From DATGUP01 sp035301265 (GTDB lineage Bacteria; Bacillota; Bacilli; Bacillales; Amphibacillaceae): a stretch of DNA of 64,000 bases. A program made the translations under genes and the position numbers. How positions within the stretch are numbered: the first letter of the stretch is position 1; each line of letters starts with the position of its first letter. Positions 27,809 to 35,641 of the stretch are shown here, in pieces. The notes beneath the pieces are model-generated. The model was not told where the DNA came from and searched no databases. It saw only the letters and a program-made list of their open reading frames with translations. Where the stretch lies: positions 1-64,000 of the forward strand of contig DATGUP010000020.1 of the NCBI GenBank assembly GCA_035301265.1. Reading direction: 5' to 3'.

Positions 27809-27840
27809 TGTGTACAAGTATCAAGTTAGTATCGTACACA
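27809..27840. repeat. Inverted repeat upstream of the histidine phosphatase gene
   Basis: TGTGTAC (27809-27815) and GTACACA (27834-27840) flank 18 bases, just after a TATAAT-like hexamer near 27796. It could be an operator or a small hairpin in the leader. Confidence 0.3.
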
Positions 27841-27903
27841 CTTGTCTATGCATGAAACTGTCAATCTATCAGCATGCATAAAATATAGAAGGAGTGGTTC
27901 CAT

Positions 27904-28485
27904 ATGACAAAAATAGGATTCGTCCGCCATGGTGTCACAGCGTGGAATAAAGAAAGACGGGCACAAGGAATATCGGATGTGCCGCTTGATGAAGAAGGAT
28001 TTGCTGAAGCTGAACGCGTCGGTGAGCGCTTGCGTACAGATGATTGGGACATCATATTTACGAGTGATTTAATGCGAGCAAGACAAACGGCGGAAGCTAT
28101 TGCCGAACGAATGGGAATGGCACGGGTTCATCCTGATTTTAGGTTGCGAGAACGAAGCTTTGGCGAGGTAGAAGGCACAACGGAAGAAGAGCGCATTGCC
28201 GAGTGGGGCGAAAATTGGTACGAACGCGATTTAGGTATAGAAGCATATGAGGATGTCGTAGCGCGTGGGATGGATTTTTTACACGATGTCATTACAGCAC
28301 ACTCTGAGAAAAATATTCTCGTTGTAAGCCACGGAGCGTTTATTAAATACTTACTTATGGAATTGGTTACGCACGCGCCTGTTGAGGAGTCGCTTGATAA
28401 TACATCGATCACTTGTCTTGTAAAATCGGCGAACGGTTGGGAACTCGAATTATACAACTGTACAAAACATTTAATAGAATCATAA
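27904..28485 (+). CDS. Histidine phosphatase family protein
   Basis: A 193-residue phosphatase of the phosphoglycerate-mutase-like superfamily. Catalytic RHG (Arg8-His9-Gly10) in FVRHGVTAWNKE; the second arginine in SDLMRARQTAEA (about 60); the acid/base glutamate in RERSFGEVEG (about 84); the second histidine in VVSHGAFIKYLL (about 142). Probably a broad-specificity phosphatase (PhoE-like) rather than a glycolytic mutase. AGAAGGAG precedes the ATG. An intact relative of the broken copy at 26.3-26.7 kb. Confidence 0.85.
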   Translation: MTKIGFVRHGVTAWNKERRAQGISDVPLDEEGFAEAERVGERLRTDDWDIIFTSDLMRARQTAEAIAERMGMARVHPDFRLRERSFGEVEGTTEEERIAEWGENWYERDLGIEAYEDVVARGMDFLHDVITAHSEKNILVVSHGAFIKYLLMELVTHAPVEESLDNTSITCLVKSANGWELELYNCTKHLIES

Positions 28486-28487
28486 CA

Positions 28488-28511
28488 CGGAATCGGGTTT
28501 CCGGTCTTTTC
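28488..28511 (+). terminator. Possible weak terminator after the histidine phosphatase gene
   Basis: A short stem CGGAA (28488-28492) with TTCCG (28499-28503) is followed by GTCTTTT. Confidence 0.45.
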
Positions 28512-28610
28512 CAAATATTTTCAGCGGCTATTTATTAGGCTCTTTCTTACCTGTTTCTGTAACGGAATATTTCCTTCTCGGGGCATAATTTAACAAGTCG
28601 TCAGCATGAT

Positions 28611-28623
28611 TGATAACGTTTCA
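28611..28623. promoter_or_regulatory. cre-like element upstream of the PTS operon
   Basis: TGATAACGTTTCA matches a cre box with one missing base in the right half. It lies about 30 bases before the putative -35, fitting CcpA control of a PTS operon. Confidence 0.4.
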
Positions 28624-28654
28624 AAATAAAATGGATAAAACATAACTAAATATG

Positions 28655-28684
28655 TTGCATTGTCTTAGATAAAGATGTTATGAT
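28655..28684 (+). promoter_or_regulatory. Putative sigma-A promoter of the GlcNAc-type PTS operon
   Basis: TTGCAT (28655-28660) and TATGAT (28679-28684) with 18 bases spacing. It places the start of transcription just before the RAT/terminator. Confidence 0.5.
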
Positions 28685-28708
28685 GCAGCTAACAATTGAA
28701 TTGAAGAT

Positions 28709-28790
28709 GGTCATGTGACTGTTCAATCAGGCATGGCGGTATCGAAAAAAGAGGTTCTACCCTCTTTCATACCGCTATGCCTTTTTTACT
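28709..28790 (+). promoter_or_regulatory. RAT antiterminator / terminator switch for the LicT-type regulator
   Basis: A segment starting at 28709 has GACTG, a six-base loop, then CAGGC, resembling the ribonucleic antiterminator bound by LicT/GlcT proteins. Its 3' part overlaps the 5' arm of a strong terminator: 28729-28742 pairs with 28769-28782, with an additional inner stem, then TTTTTT. Formation of the RAT hairpin would prevent the terminator, so operon read-through should depend on the antiterminator protein encoded at 29428. Confidence 0.7.
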
Positions 28791-28899
28791 TGCCGCGCGG
28801 AATGCATTGTTGTCAAAATGGGTAAGACAAATAATAAATGCTGATATATGTTGCCATTACCAGGATCTAACACTATGAGAAACAAAGGAGATATGCTCG

Positions 28900-29394
28900 A
28901 TGTTAAAAAAACTATTCAAGAAAAATAAACGAAAAATGGAAATATATGCTCCAATCAATGGCCAAATCGTTTCGATAGAAGATGTACCTGATCCTGTTTT
29001 CAGCGAGAAAATGATGGGAGAAGGCATTGCGATCATTCCCAATGAAGGCAAAGTCCATGCACCTGTCGATGGAGAGATTGTACAAATTCCGCAGACAAAA
29101 CATGCTGTTGGCATTCGGGCTAAAGATGGTTCGGAAATTCTTATTCATATTGGACTCGAAACTGTTTCCCTGGATGGCGAAGGTTTTTCCGTATCTGTCA
29201 ATGTAGGCGATACAGTATCTGTTGGTGAGCCGCTTGTCCAATTTGATTTAGATTATGTGCGCGAACATGCTAAAGATATCATTACACCGATTGTGATTAC
29301 AAACAGCGCGGAAATGGACAAACAATACGTCATGACAGAAGAAACAGAAAGCAAAATAGGGGAAACAGTGCTAATAACAGCTGATCGCAAATGA
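28900..29394 (+). CDS. crr: PTS EIIA component, Glc family
   Basis: A 164-residue standalone IIA protein that passes phosphate from HPr to the EIIB domain. The phosphorylated histidine is His83 in ILIHIGLET; the partner is His68 in TKHAVGI. The domain starts at YAPINGQIVSIEDVPDPVFS. AAAGGAG precedes the ATG. First gene of the operon with the antiterminator and EIICB; since the EIICB here lacks a IIA domain, this protein likely serves it. Confidence 0.92.
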   Translation: MLKKLFKKNKRKMEIYAPINGQIVSIEDVPDPVFSEKMMGEGIAIIPNEGKVHAPVDGEIVQIPQTKHAVGIRAKDGSEILIHIGLETVSLDGEGFSVSVNVGDTVSVGEPLVQFDLDYVREHAKDIITPIVITNSAEMDKQYVMTEETESKIGETVLITADRK

Positions 29395-29427
29395 AATGTG
29401 TGAATCAAAAAAGAGGGTGTGCGTCCA

Positions 29428-30246
29428 ATGAAAATAAGAAAAATCCTTAATAACAACGCTGTCATCGTGATCGATCATGGACAAGAGAAAATTGCTATGG
29501 GGGCAGGCATTGGTTTTAACAAACAGAAAAACGATATGATTAACAAACAGAAAATTGAGAAATTATTTGTCCTCAAAGAATATGAAAAACTGCAGCAACT
29601 ATTGGAGCGCATCCCTGAAGAACATTTTTCTTTATCAAAAGACATCATTGCCTATGCTGAACGTGAATTAGGTACAAAATTAAATGATCATATTCTTGTT
29701 ATGTTAACAGATCATTTATCTTTTGCGATCGAACGAGAAAAAGAAGGTATTCATGTCAAAAACAAACTTCTGCAGGAAATCAAAATTTTATACAAGCAGG
29801 AATTTGCCATAGGGCTTTGGGCTATTGATTATATTGAACAAAAACTTAACATAAAAATGCCTATTGATGAGGCTGCTTTTATTGCATTGCACATTCATAT
29901 TATGAAACCAAGAGGGGGTGATCTTCGGGAGACGGTTCGACAAACAACAATTGTTAGGGAAATGGTCGAACATATCGAGGATTGTCTAGGGATTGCATTA
30001 GTGGAAGAGGATATTGCGTATGAGCGATTGGTGATTCATTTAAATTTTGCTTTAACAAGGACTAATCAATACAATAACCACTCGATGGACGCGGATATGT
30101 TGGAGATGATCAAGATGAAATATCCTTTATCCCACCGATGTGCTCAGACATTAGCAGATGAAGTGGCTGCAGCTCATGGTATTCATTTACCGGAGGAAGA
30201 ACTCGGTTACATCACGTTACACATTGAACGTTTGCGGCAACGATGA
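29428..30246 (+). CDS. licT: BglG/LicT-family transcription antiterminator
   Basis: A 272-residue RNA-binding regulator. The N-terminal CAT domain (MKIRKILNNNAVIVIDHGQ) binds RAT RNA; two PRD domains follow (about 65-170 and 171-272). PTS-phosphorylatable histidines are visible in LTDHLSFAIERE, ALHIHIMKP, VIHLNFALTR and YITLHIERL. By family knowledge phosphorylation by EII inactivates it and HPr activates it. The start is the ATG at 29428 after GAGGGTG. Its target is most likely the RAT at 28.7 kb in its own operon. Confidence 0.9.
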   Translation: MKIRKILNNNAVIVIDHGQEKIAMGAGIGFNKQKNDMINKQKIEKLFVLKEYEKLQQLLERIPEEHFSLSKDIIAYAERELGTKLNDHILVMLTDHLSFAIEREKEGIHVKNKLLQEIKILYKQEFAIGLWAIDYIEQKLNIKMPIDEAAFIALHIHIMKPRGGDLRETVRQTTIVREMVEHIEDCLGIALVEEDIAYERLVIHLNFALTRTNQYNNHSMDADMLEMIKMKYPLSHRCAQTLADEVAAAHGIHLPEEELGYITLHIERLRQR

Positions 30247-30340
30247 CGGGAATAGGCAGTCAGCACTCATCGATTCTTAGTTGTAAACGCATCCATACCC
30301 GTCGTGTTGATCTTAAAATATTTTGAGGGAGGAAGAAAAA

Positions 30341-31798
30341 ATGATGAAACGTCTACAAAATCTGGGCCGTTCCTTAATGCTTCCGGTTGCTGTACTACCC
30401 GCGGCGGCTATCCTCGCTGGTGTCGGTAACTGGATCAATGGCCTGGCCGGCGACAATGTCGTTGGATCGTTTCTTTCTAACGCCGGCACATCAATTTTGG
30501 ATAATTTAGGAATGTTGTTCGCAGCAGGTATTGCCATTGGGTTGTCTAAAGACAAGCATGGTTCTGCTGCGCTCAGTGGACTCGTTGGGTTTTTAGTTGT
30601 AACAACGCTGCTTTCTACGGATACAGTTGCTGAGTTGCAAGGCATAGATGCTGAAAGTGTCAATGCTGCATTTGAACAAAATGATAACGTCTTTATCGGG
30701 ATACTGACCGGGATTATTTCAGCGATGATGTACAACCGTTTCAGCGGTGTTCAGCTACCCGATGCACTCGCTTTCTTCAGTGGGAAGCGTCTGGCGCCGA
30801 TTATGTCTGCCGCTGCCATGGTTGTCGGCGCTGGCGTGTTGTTCTTTGTCTGGCCTGTCGTTTATTCCTGGCTTGTTGCATTCGGTACATTTATCAGTGA
30901 TTTAGGTGCGCTTGGAGCTGGATTGTACGGATTTTTCAACCGCTTGTTAATCCCAACTGGACTGCACCACGCGCTGAACAACGTGTTCTGGTTTGATACG
31001 GTCGGCATCAATGATATTGGTAAATTCCTAGACAGCGAAGGTATCAAAGGTATCACCGGACGTTATCAGGCAGGATTTTTCCCGATTATGATGTTCGGTG
31101 TACCAGCAGCAGGTCTCGCCATGTATCATACAGCGAAAACGAAACAGAAAAAAAATGCCGCTTCTTTGATGATGGCAGCAGGTTTTGCCTCATTTTTCAC
31201 TGGGGTGACCGAGCCGCTTGAATTCTCATTTATGTTCTTGGCACCAGCTTTGTATGTCGTTCACGCATTGCTAACAGGGATCTCGATGTTTATCGCAGCG
31301 GCTTTTGAGTGGACCTCAGGTTTCGGGTTTAGTGCCGGATTTGTTGATTATACGTTGAGTTTTATCAACCCGATAGCTAATCAGCCGTATATGCTCTTAG
31401 TGCAAGGACTCGTCTTTGCTATCATTTATTATTTCTTGTTCCGGGCTCTCATTGTCAAATTTAATCTGAAAACCCCGGGACGTGAAGATGAGGATGAAAG
31501 TCAGACAGAAGGTGCACGTCAGGAAACTTCAATGCACAAGAGTGGTAAGCGCGACTTTTCTGATATGGCTGCTGAGATCTACGCTGGGCTTGGCGGTGAC
31601 GACAACGTTATATCGATTGACTACTGTACTTCCCGCCTACGTCTTGAAGTCAAAGATATGGATGCAGTCGATGAAAAACGGATTAAGGCTGCAGGTGTTC
31701 CAGGAGTTAACATTGTTGGAAAACATAGCATCCAGGTCGTTGTTGGCACACAAGTACACTTTGTAGCCGATGAAATGATAAAGATACGCAACGAATAA
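30341..31798 (+). CDS. nagP: PTS EIICB, N-acetylglucosamine-specific type
   Basis: A 485-residue membrane permease. The IIC domain (about 1-385) has LMLPVAVLPAAAILAGVGNW, NRLLIPTGLHHALNNVFWF (about 210) and TGVTEPLEFSFMFLAPALY (about 295), closely resembling NagP/NagE. The C-terminal IIB domain (about 410-485) carries the phosphocysteine in ISIDYCTSRLRLEV. It imports and phosphorylates GlcNAc or glucose; NagP-type similarity favours GlcNAc. The start is an ATG after GGGAGGAAG. No nagA/nagB gene is adjacent. Confidence 0.88.
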   Translation: MMKRLQNLGRSLMLPVAVLPAAAILAGVGNWINGLAGDNVVGSFLSNAGTSILDNLGMLFAAGIAIGLSKDKHGSAALSGLVGFLVVTTLLSTDTVAELQGIDAESVNAAFEQNDNVFIGILTGIISAMMYNRFSGVQLPDALAFFSGKRLAPIMSAAAMVVGAGVLFFVWPVVYSWLVAFGTFISDLGALGAGLYGFFNRLLIPTGLHHALNNVFWFDTVGINDIGKFLDSEGIKGITGRYQAGFFPIMMFGVPAAGLAMYHTAKTKQKKNAASLMMAAGFASFFTGVTEPLEFSFMFLAPALYVVHALLTGISMFIAAAFEWTSGFGFSAGFVDYTLSFINPIANQPYMLLVQGLVFAIIYYFLFRALIVKFNLKTPGREDEDESQTEGARQETSMHKSGKRDFSDMAAEIYAGLGGDDNVISIDYCTSRLRLEVKDMDAVDEKRIKAAGVPGVNIVGKHSIQVVVGTQVHFVADEMIKIRNE

Positions 31799-31811
31799 TC
31801 AAACTTGCTCT

Positions 31812-31856
31812 TCAAAGCGGATTCAGCATATCAAGCTGAATCCGCTTTACGCTTTT
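31812..31856 (+). terminator. Terminator of the PTS operon
   Basis: A perfect 14-bp stem, 31814-31827 with 31835-31848, followed by ACGCTTTTC. Confidence 0.85.
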
Positions 31857-32161
31857 CATATATAGAGTCCTCATTTCATTTTAAACCCTTTCGTTGAGAC
31901 GATGTCAGAGATTTTAAATGAACGGGTAGACTAAGCCAATGAGGATTTCGCTGCCATCGCCGAGCAATTCGCTAATGATCTGCAAACTGTGCAAAATGAA
32001 ATGAGTATTTAGACGAGAAAGGTTTGTTGTGGGATAAGCACATTAAGTTTTGCAAAAACTAATAACAGGAGGTGATGACGAAAATAAGCGTGTTTAATCA
32101 GTAGATGAATTTAATCAACCGCCCTAAAAAGGAAAATACGTAATGATAGTACCAAAAGCAG
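31857..32161. other. Intergenic region with a short coding remnant
   Basis: Around 31899-32011 one frame reads MSEILNERVD, a stop, then ANEDFAAIAEQFANDLQTVQ, which looks like a decayed helical protein tail. Nothing intact. Confidence 0.35.
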
Positions 32162-32167
32162 GTGATG

Positions 32168-32419
32168 ATGATCGGCAAAGCGTTGCTATATTTGTACGAA
32201 ACTCTTGCTAATTATGTGGATAGCGATTTGGGACGAGAAATATATCAAAAACTTAAAACAAAGAATTATACCAATGAAGAGGCCTTTGTCAATGACCTAG
32301 ACGATCGGGAGATGATCTATCTTGACCGTATATTAGAAAAAGAAATAGATTACACAACAAAAGCGAATGACACTGTGCGAACAACGCAGTTAAAAGCGAT
32401 ATATGAATTGTTGTATTAG
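32168..32419 (+). CDS. csgA: Small sporulation protein, CsgA-like
   Basis: An 83-residue protein, charged and helical: ALLYLYETLANYVDSDLGRE, IYQKLKTKNYTNEEAFVNDL, IYLDRILEKEIDYTTKAND, then QLKAIYELLY. The arrangement and ending resemble what I recall of B. subtilis CsgA, a sigma-G-dependent spore protein of about 82 residues. AGGTG lies close to the ATG cluster (32165, 32168), so the exact start is unsure. A strong terminator follows at 32490. Function is unknown even in B. subtilis. Confidence 0.6.
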   Translation: MIGKALLYLYETLANYVDSDLGREIYQKLKTKNYTNEEAFVNDLDDREMIYLDRILEKEIDYTTKANDTVRTTQLKAIYELLY

Positions 32420-32487
32420 TGAAGAACTATTTCAATTGACATTCGTGAATGCGGATGATTGTAAACGTGATTCGAGCAAGCTGTCCT

Positions 32488-32524
32488 TTGGTCGGTTTCG
32501 TAAATGAAGCCGGCCTTTCGTTTT
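32488..32524 (+). terminator. Terminator after the CsgA-like gene
   Basis: Stem GGTCGGTTTC (32490-32499) with GAAGCCGGCC (32506-32515), then TTTCGTTTT. Confidence 0.85.
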
Positions 32525-32585
32525 GTAAAAAAGTAAAAAATCATATCTTGAGAATTGAACCGAGTAAAAAGTTTTCTAAATTATA

Positions 32586-32615
32586 TTGCAAACAGCCTGT
32601 ATGATTATGTATAAT
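32586..32615 (+). promoter_or_regulatory. Promoter of the putative antisense antitoxin RNA
   Basis: TTGCAA (32586-32591), 18 bases, and a perfect TATAAT (32610-32615). No plus-strand ORF follows; the transcript would run antisense into the toxin gene. Confidence 0.6.
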
Positions 32616-32708
32616 ACATTTTGTGAGTATGTTTGAAATACATAGGTAAAGTACCAAGGATCAAGCTAACAACCCCTCTTAACGTTTGAGGAAGTACAAT
32701 AATAAATA

Positions 32709-32741
32709 ATCGAGTCGTAAGCGGCACTCTTACGACTCGAT
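32709..32741 (-). terminator. Terminator of the toxin mRNA
   Basis: A perfect 13-bp stem (32709-32721 with 32729-32741). On the minus strand it is followed by TATTTATTATTG; on the plus strand it has no T run, so it orients with the toxin gene. Confidence 0.7.
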
Positions 32742-32749
32742 CAGACCTT

Positions 32750-32940
32750 GCAGGATACGGCTTATTTGAATTAACGACGGACGATTACTTCTTATCACGG
32801 CTGGACACAATCAACAAGACAAGCGTTGAAAACATCAGCATCAACTCAATCGCTCTGTCAATGGGTATCAAATGTTTCAGCCCCCTTCCTGGGGTTTTTT
32901 GCCGTTGATTCGACTCCGTCATTTGACACTCGTATCCTGC
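32750..32940 (-). repeat. Long-range 10-bp inverted repeat bracketing the toxin gene
   Basis: GCAGGATACG (32750-32759) and CGTATCCTGC (32931-32940) are perfect complements lying near the predicted 3' and 5' ends of the toxin mRNA. Such 5'-3' pairing keeps several type I toxin mRNAs translationally silent until processed. Confidence 0.65.
32785..32871 (-). CDS. Holin-like type I toxin peptide (TxpA/BsrG type)
   Basis: A 28-residue peptide, MIPIDRAIELMLMFSTLVLL then IVSSRDKK: one hydrophobic helix with a basic end, the pattern of the Hol-Tox/TxpA toxins of Firmicutes (x-LMxxFxxLVLLIV-x-KK). The start is a TTG at 32871, nine bases after a strong GGAAGGGGG. Expected to insert in the cytoplasmic membrane and depolarise or block growth. 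A TATAAT on the minus strand (32958-32963) is a likely -10, giving an mRNA of about 250 bases ending at the hairpin at 32709-32741. A plus-strand promoter at 32586 fits an antisense antitoxin. Confidence 0.75.
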   Translation of the reverse strand: MIPIDRAIELMLMFSTLVLLIVSSRDKK

Positions 32941-33087
32941 ATAGCCTGTAACATATTATTATACTATAAATTCTCTAATAATTGGTGTAATTGTAAGAAA
33001 ATGGTACAAAATTCACATAAAATCATATGTTCCTACAAATGGCCTATACCTCGCTACATACGTGTTCATATAAAATCGAATACATAG

Positions 33088-33128
33088 AAAAAAGCAAACG
33101 ACGTTGACGAACGTTTGCTTTTTGTTTT
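33088..33128. terminator. Hairpin with T run, owner unclear
   Basis: AAAAAAGCAAACG (33088-33100) pairs with CGTTTGCTTTTT (33112-33123). It looks like a terminator usable in both directions, but no clear gene ends here. Confidence 0.55.
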
Positions 33129-33411
33129 GTGAAATTGTTTTTAAAATGAATAAAATTTGGTATTGTTTATTTACATACAAAGAACGGGAGATGGAATGAA
33201 TGTAAAAGCGGAAACTTGTTATTTAGGGGAGCATATAATAAAGCTCTCGAGATAGTGACCGAAAAATTTTTTGAGCGAAACGACGCGTTTATCAATCCAA
33301 AGCTAAACATGGTTTGTATGTCACCCCCTCTTCACCATTATGATCAATGTATAATACAAACAGGGGGGAAAAAGAGGAACAATTTGTCAAAACGTTCAAG
33401 GAGGGAACCGA
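33129..33411. other. Intergenic stretch, no convincing gene
   Basis: A short frame opens at an ATG near 33199 after GGGAGATGGA but stops after 19 codons; an overlapping frame continues (AYNKALEIVTEKFFERND). This could be a decayed gene; nothing is recognised. Confidence 0.35.
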
Positions 33412-33753
33412 GTGATCAACCGATTGTACTGTAAACATTGCAAGAGATCGATTAAGAAAAAAACTGAACTCGTAACGACACGCGAAGGATTCAAAGTTGC
33501 GCCTTACCACGCGGTTTGTTATACAGAGAATTTTCAAAGGGTTAGACCGTCCTTTCTTTTAACGAATGGTCAATTAAATGGAGTTCCGGGAAATATCGGT
33601 GCAGTAACGGCTATCTTGTTCGGCATGGGCTGGCTGATTTTTGTCTCTAGTTCGCTTAAATATGTAGCTTTTTTGATGCTTATACCGATTGTTTTTCGCA
33701 TTTATTCCTTTGTCGTTTTTGAGCGTGTTCTAAATGAGCAAGTCAAACAATAA
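33412..33753 (+). CDS. Small zinc-ribbon-like membrane protein
   Basis: A 113-residue protein. The N terminus has CKHC (about 8-11) and, about 25 residues later, H-A-V-C, a possible metal-binding cluster. Two hydrophobic helices follow (about 60-78 and 82-100) before a short charged tail. The start is a GTG at 33412, six bases after AAGGAGGGA. It leads a tight gene run with the next small membrane gene (15 bases) and the CPBP protease (25 bases). Family not recognised. Confidence 0.65.
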   Translation: MINRLYCKHCKRSIKKKTELVTTREGFKVAPYHAVCYTENFQRVRPSFLLTNGQLNGVPGNIGAVTAILFGMGWLIFVSSSLKYVAFLMLIPIVFRIYSFVVFERVLNEQVKQ

Positions 33754-33768
33754 CATGGTGGTGACAAA

Positions 33769-33945
33769 ATGAATCAACGGATAGTATGGATAGGGGTGGC
33801 CTTCTTGTTGTTTGGCCTTTTTCTTTTAGTTCACCAAATCCGTGAAGGTCTGTTATTAGTTAACCCACCTATGAGTATCGCGTTTGTTTGTCTCGGTCTG
33901 GCATTGATTTTTATAGCATATAGGAATCGCAAAGGTCATTCGTAG
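33769..33945 (+). CDS. Small membrane protein, 58 residues
   Basis: Two hydrophobic helices (about 5-20 and 36-51): MNQRIVWIGVAFLLFGLFLL begins it and RNRKGHS ends it. The ATG follows GGTGGTGAC. It lies 15 bases after the previous gene and 25 before the protease gene, so it is probably part of the same operon. Not recognised. Confidence 0.6.
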   Translation: MNQRIVWIGVAFLLFGLFLLVHQIREGLLLVNPPMSIAFVCLGLALIFIAYRNRKGHS

Positions 33946-33970
33946 TGTAAAGAAAAAGGAGGAGAAATAC

Positions 33971-34843
33971 GTGTTTAAAAATCGTTCGGGCCAAGTGCGA
34001 GCTGGCTGGATAATTATGATGGCGTTTATCGTTGTGATAGTTGTACAAACCGTCTTTCAAGTACCTGGTTCGCTATTGTTAGCGGCTGTGGCAACACCGG
34101 AAAATCCAGATGTATTAGTGAGACATCCGTGGATGTTCCTCCTGATGCAGGGCGGAGGAACAGCGGGTGGGATTGTGATGACGATTGTGTTATGGCGTTT
34201 TTTGAATAAAAAATCAGTACGAGCTCTCGGCTTTGGAGGGCGCTTTAACGATTTTTGGTTCGGCATGTTGCTCGGTGCCGTTTCGATCGTGTTTATTTTC
34301 CTTCTGCTTGTAGCAACAGGAAATGTTACACTGATCAATTCATTAACCGATCCGGAATTCACAGTGTTGACATTTACGTTTTTCATTATTTTTATCCTTG
34401 TCGCATTTTTTGAAGAGATGTTTTTCCGCGGCTACGTCATGCGGACGATGGCGAATCGAGGCAATAAAAAGTGGCTTATCTATGTCGGCTCGGCTTTGTT
34501 TTTTAGTGTAGTCCATGGTACTAATCCGAACGTGACAGTGCTCGGTCTCGTTAACATCATGCTTGTCGGTCTTTTGTTTGCGTATATGTTCGATATGACC
34601 CAAAGTCTTTGGTTGCCTATTGGTTACCATATAACATGGAATTATTTTCAAGGAAATGTGTTTGGTTTTCCAGTAAGCGGAACGACGCCTCATGGAATTT
34701 ACGAGGTGGATGTATCGATCGGAAACGACTGGTTGACAGGCGGTGCATTCGGTCTTGAAGGAGGGATTGGTGCAACGGTTTTGATTTTAATCGGGTTTGG
34801 TGTAACAAAGTGGTATGTTAAACAAACGCATGCGCTGTTGTAG
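33971..34843 (+). CDS. CPBP-family intramembrane metalloprotease
   Basis: A 290-residue CAAX-protease/bacteriocin-processing (Abi) family membrane protein with about eight helices. The active-site motif EEMFFRGYVM is at about 147-156, the second motif with His in VVHGTNP at about 181, and the third in YHITWNYFQGN at about 218. It starts with GTG after AAAGGAGGAG. In bacteria these proteins act in bacteriocin self-immunity or membrane protein processing. It sits directly before a Bce-type resistance module, consistent with an envelope-defence role. Confidence 0.85.
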   Translation: MFKNRSGQVRAGWIIMMAFIVVIVVQTVFQVPGSLLLAAVATPENPDVLVRHPWMFLLMQGGGTAGGIVMTIVLWRFLNKKSVRALGFGGRFNDFWFGMLLGAVSIVFIFLLLVATGNVTLINSLTDPEFTVLTFTFFIIFILVAFFEEMFFRGYVMRTMANRGNKKWLIYVGSALFFSVVHGTNPNVTVLGLVNIMLVGLLFAYMFDMTQSLWLPIGYHITWNYFQGNVFGFPVSGTTPHGIYEVDVSIGNDWLTGGAFGLEGGIGATVLILIGFGVTKWYVKQTHALL

Positions 34844-34937
34844 CCCAAACGGCTATGGTGACGTCTAAGTTGCTGGGATTATTGTTGTCGATGTTATAAT
34901 CGTATCTAAAACATGATAGTGAAAAGAGGATTTGCAT

Positions 34938-35624
34938 ATGGAAAAAATTATGATTGTGGAAGACGATCCGAAAATAGCAGCGCATTTACAAACGTTTATT
35001 GAAAAATACGGATATACAGTACAGGTGTTGGATGACTTTGACAATCTCATGTATACATTTCGCGAGTTCCAGCCCGATCTAGTTCTGCTCGATATTAATT
35101 TGCCAAGTTATGATGGCTTTTATTGGTGTCGACAAATTCGATTAGAATCGATTTGTCCCGTTATTTTTATCTCTGCTCGGACTGGGGAGATGGATCAGGT
35201 GATGGCACTGGAAAATGGTGGGGATGATTTTATTACAAAACCGTTCCATCCAGATGTAGTCATGGCTAAAATTCGCAGTCAATTGCGGCGAGCCTATGGG
35301 GAGTACGCCTTGATGAACAAGGAGCGCATGCTGCAAAAAGGCAGCTTGAAGCTTTTGCCGGAACGCCTCGAACTTCGATTTGAAAATCGTGCGACCATGC
35401 TGACTAAAAAGGAAGCAGACATCATCGAAACGTTAATGGATAGACATCCTCGCGTAGCCGGTCGCGAGGATCTATTGGAGAAATTATGGGATGACCAAGC
35501 GTTTGTCGATGAAAATACGCTGAATGTCAATATGACGCGTGTCCGTAAAAAATTTCAGGAACTCGGCATTCCAGACGCGGTGGAAACAGTTCGAGGTATG
35601 GGCTATCGCTTGCGTGTGACATAG
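34938..35624 (+). CDS. Response regulator, BceR-like (OmpR family)
   Basis: A 228-residue receiver plus winged-helix protein. The receiver has acidic residues in VEDDPK (9-10), the phosphoacceptor Asp52 in LLDINLP and Lys in TKPFHPD (about 101). The DNA-binding domain is at about 130-228 (VDENTLNVNMTRVRKK). With the adjacent kinase, it should switch on the ABC genes downstream when the transporter senses a peptide antibiotic. I start at the ATG at 34938 after AGAGGA. Confidence 0.88.
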   Translation: MEKIMIVEDDPKIAAHLQTFIEKYGYTVQVLDDFDNLMYTFREFQPDLVLLDINLPSYDGFYWCRQIRLESICPVIFISARTGEMDQVMALENGGDDFITKPFHPDVVMAKIRSQLRRAYGEYALMNKERMLQKGSLKLLPERLELRFENRATMLTKKEADIIETLMDRHPRVAGREDLLEKLWDDQAFVDENTLNVNMTRVRKKFQELGIPDAVETVRGMGYRLRVT

Positions 35625-35641
35625 GATGGTGAGACGGAGTT

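Larger units (their letters stand above)
32622..32902 (+). ncRNA. Putative antisense RNA antitoxin (type I)
   Basis: Predicted from the promoter above and a short GC stem (CCCC, 32882-32885, with GGGG, 32891-32894) followed by six T. The RNA would be complementary to the toxin mRNA terminator and ORF. The 3' end is uncertain; it may be shorter, ending nearer the hairpin at 32709-32741. The arrangement parallels txpA/RatA and bsrG/SR4. Confidence 0.45.

Noticed and set aside
32709..32741. Hairpin considered as an integron attC or terminator for the plus strand
   Set aside because: No integrase or repeated copies, and no T run on the plus strand; it fits the toxin mRNA terminator on the minus strand.
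32872..33087. 71-codon plus-strand frame
   Set aside because: Starts in the toxin leader on the opposite strand, no ribosome binding site, AT-biased random composition.
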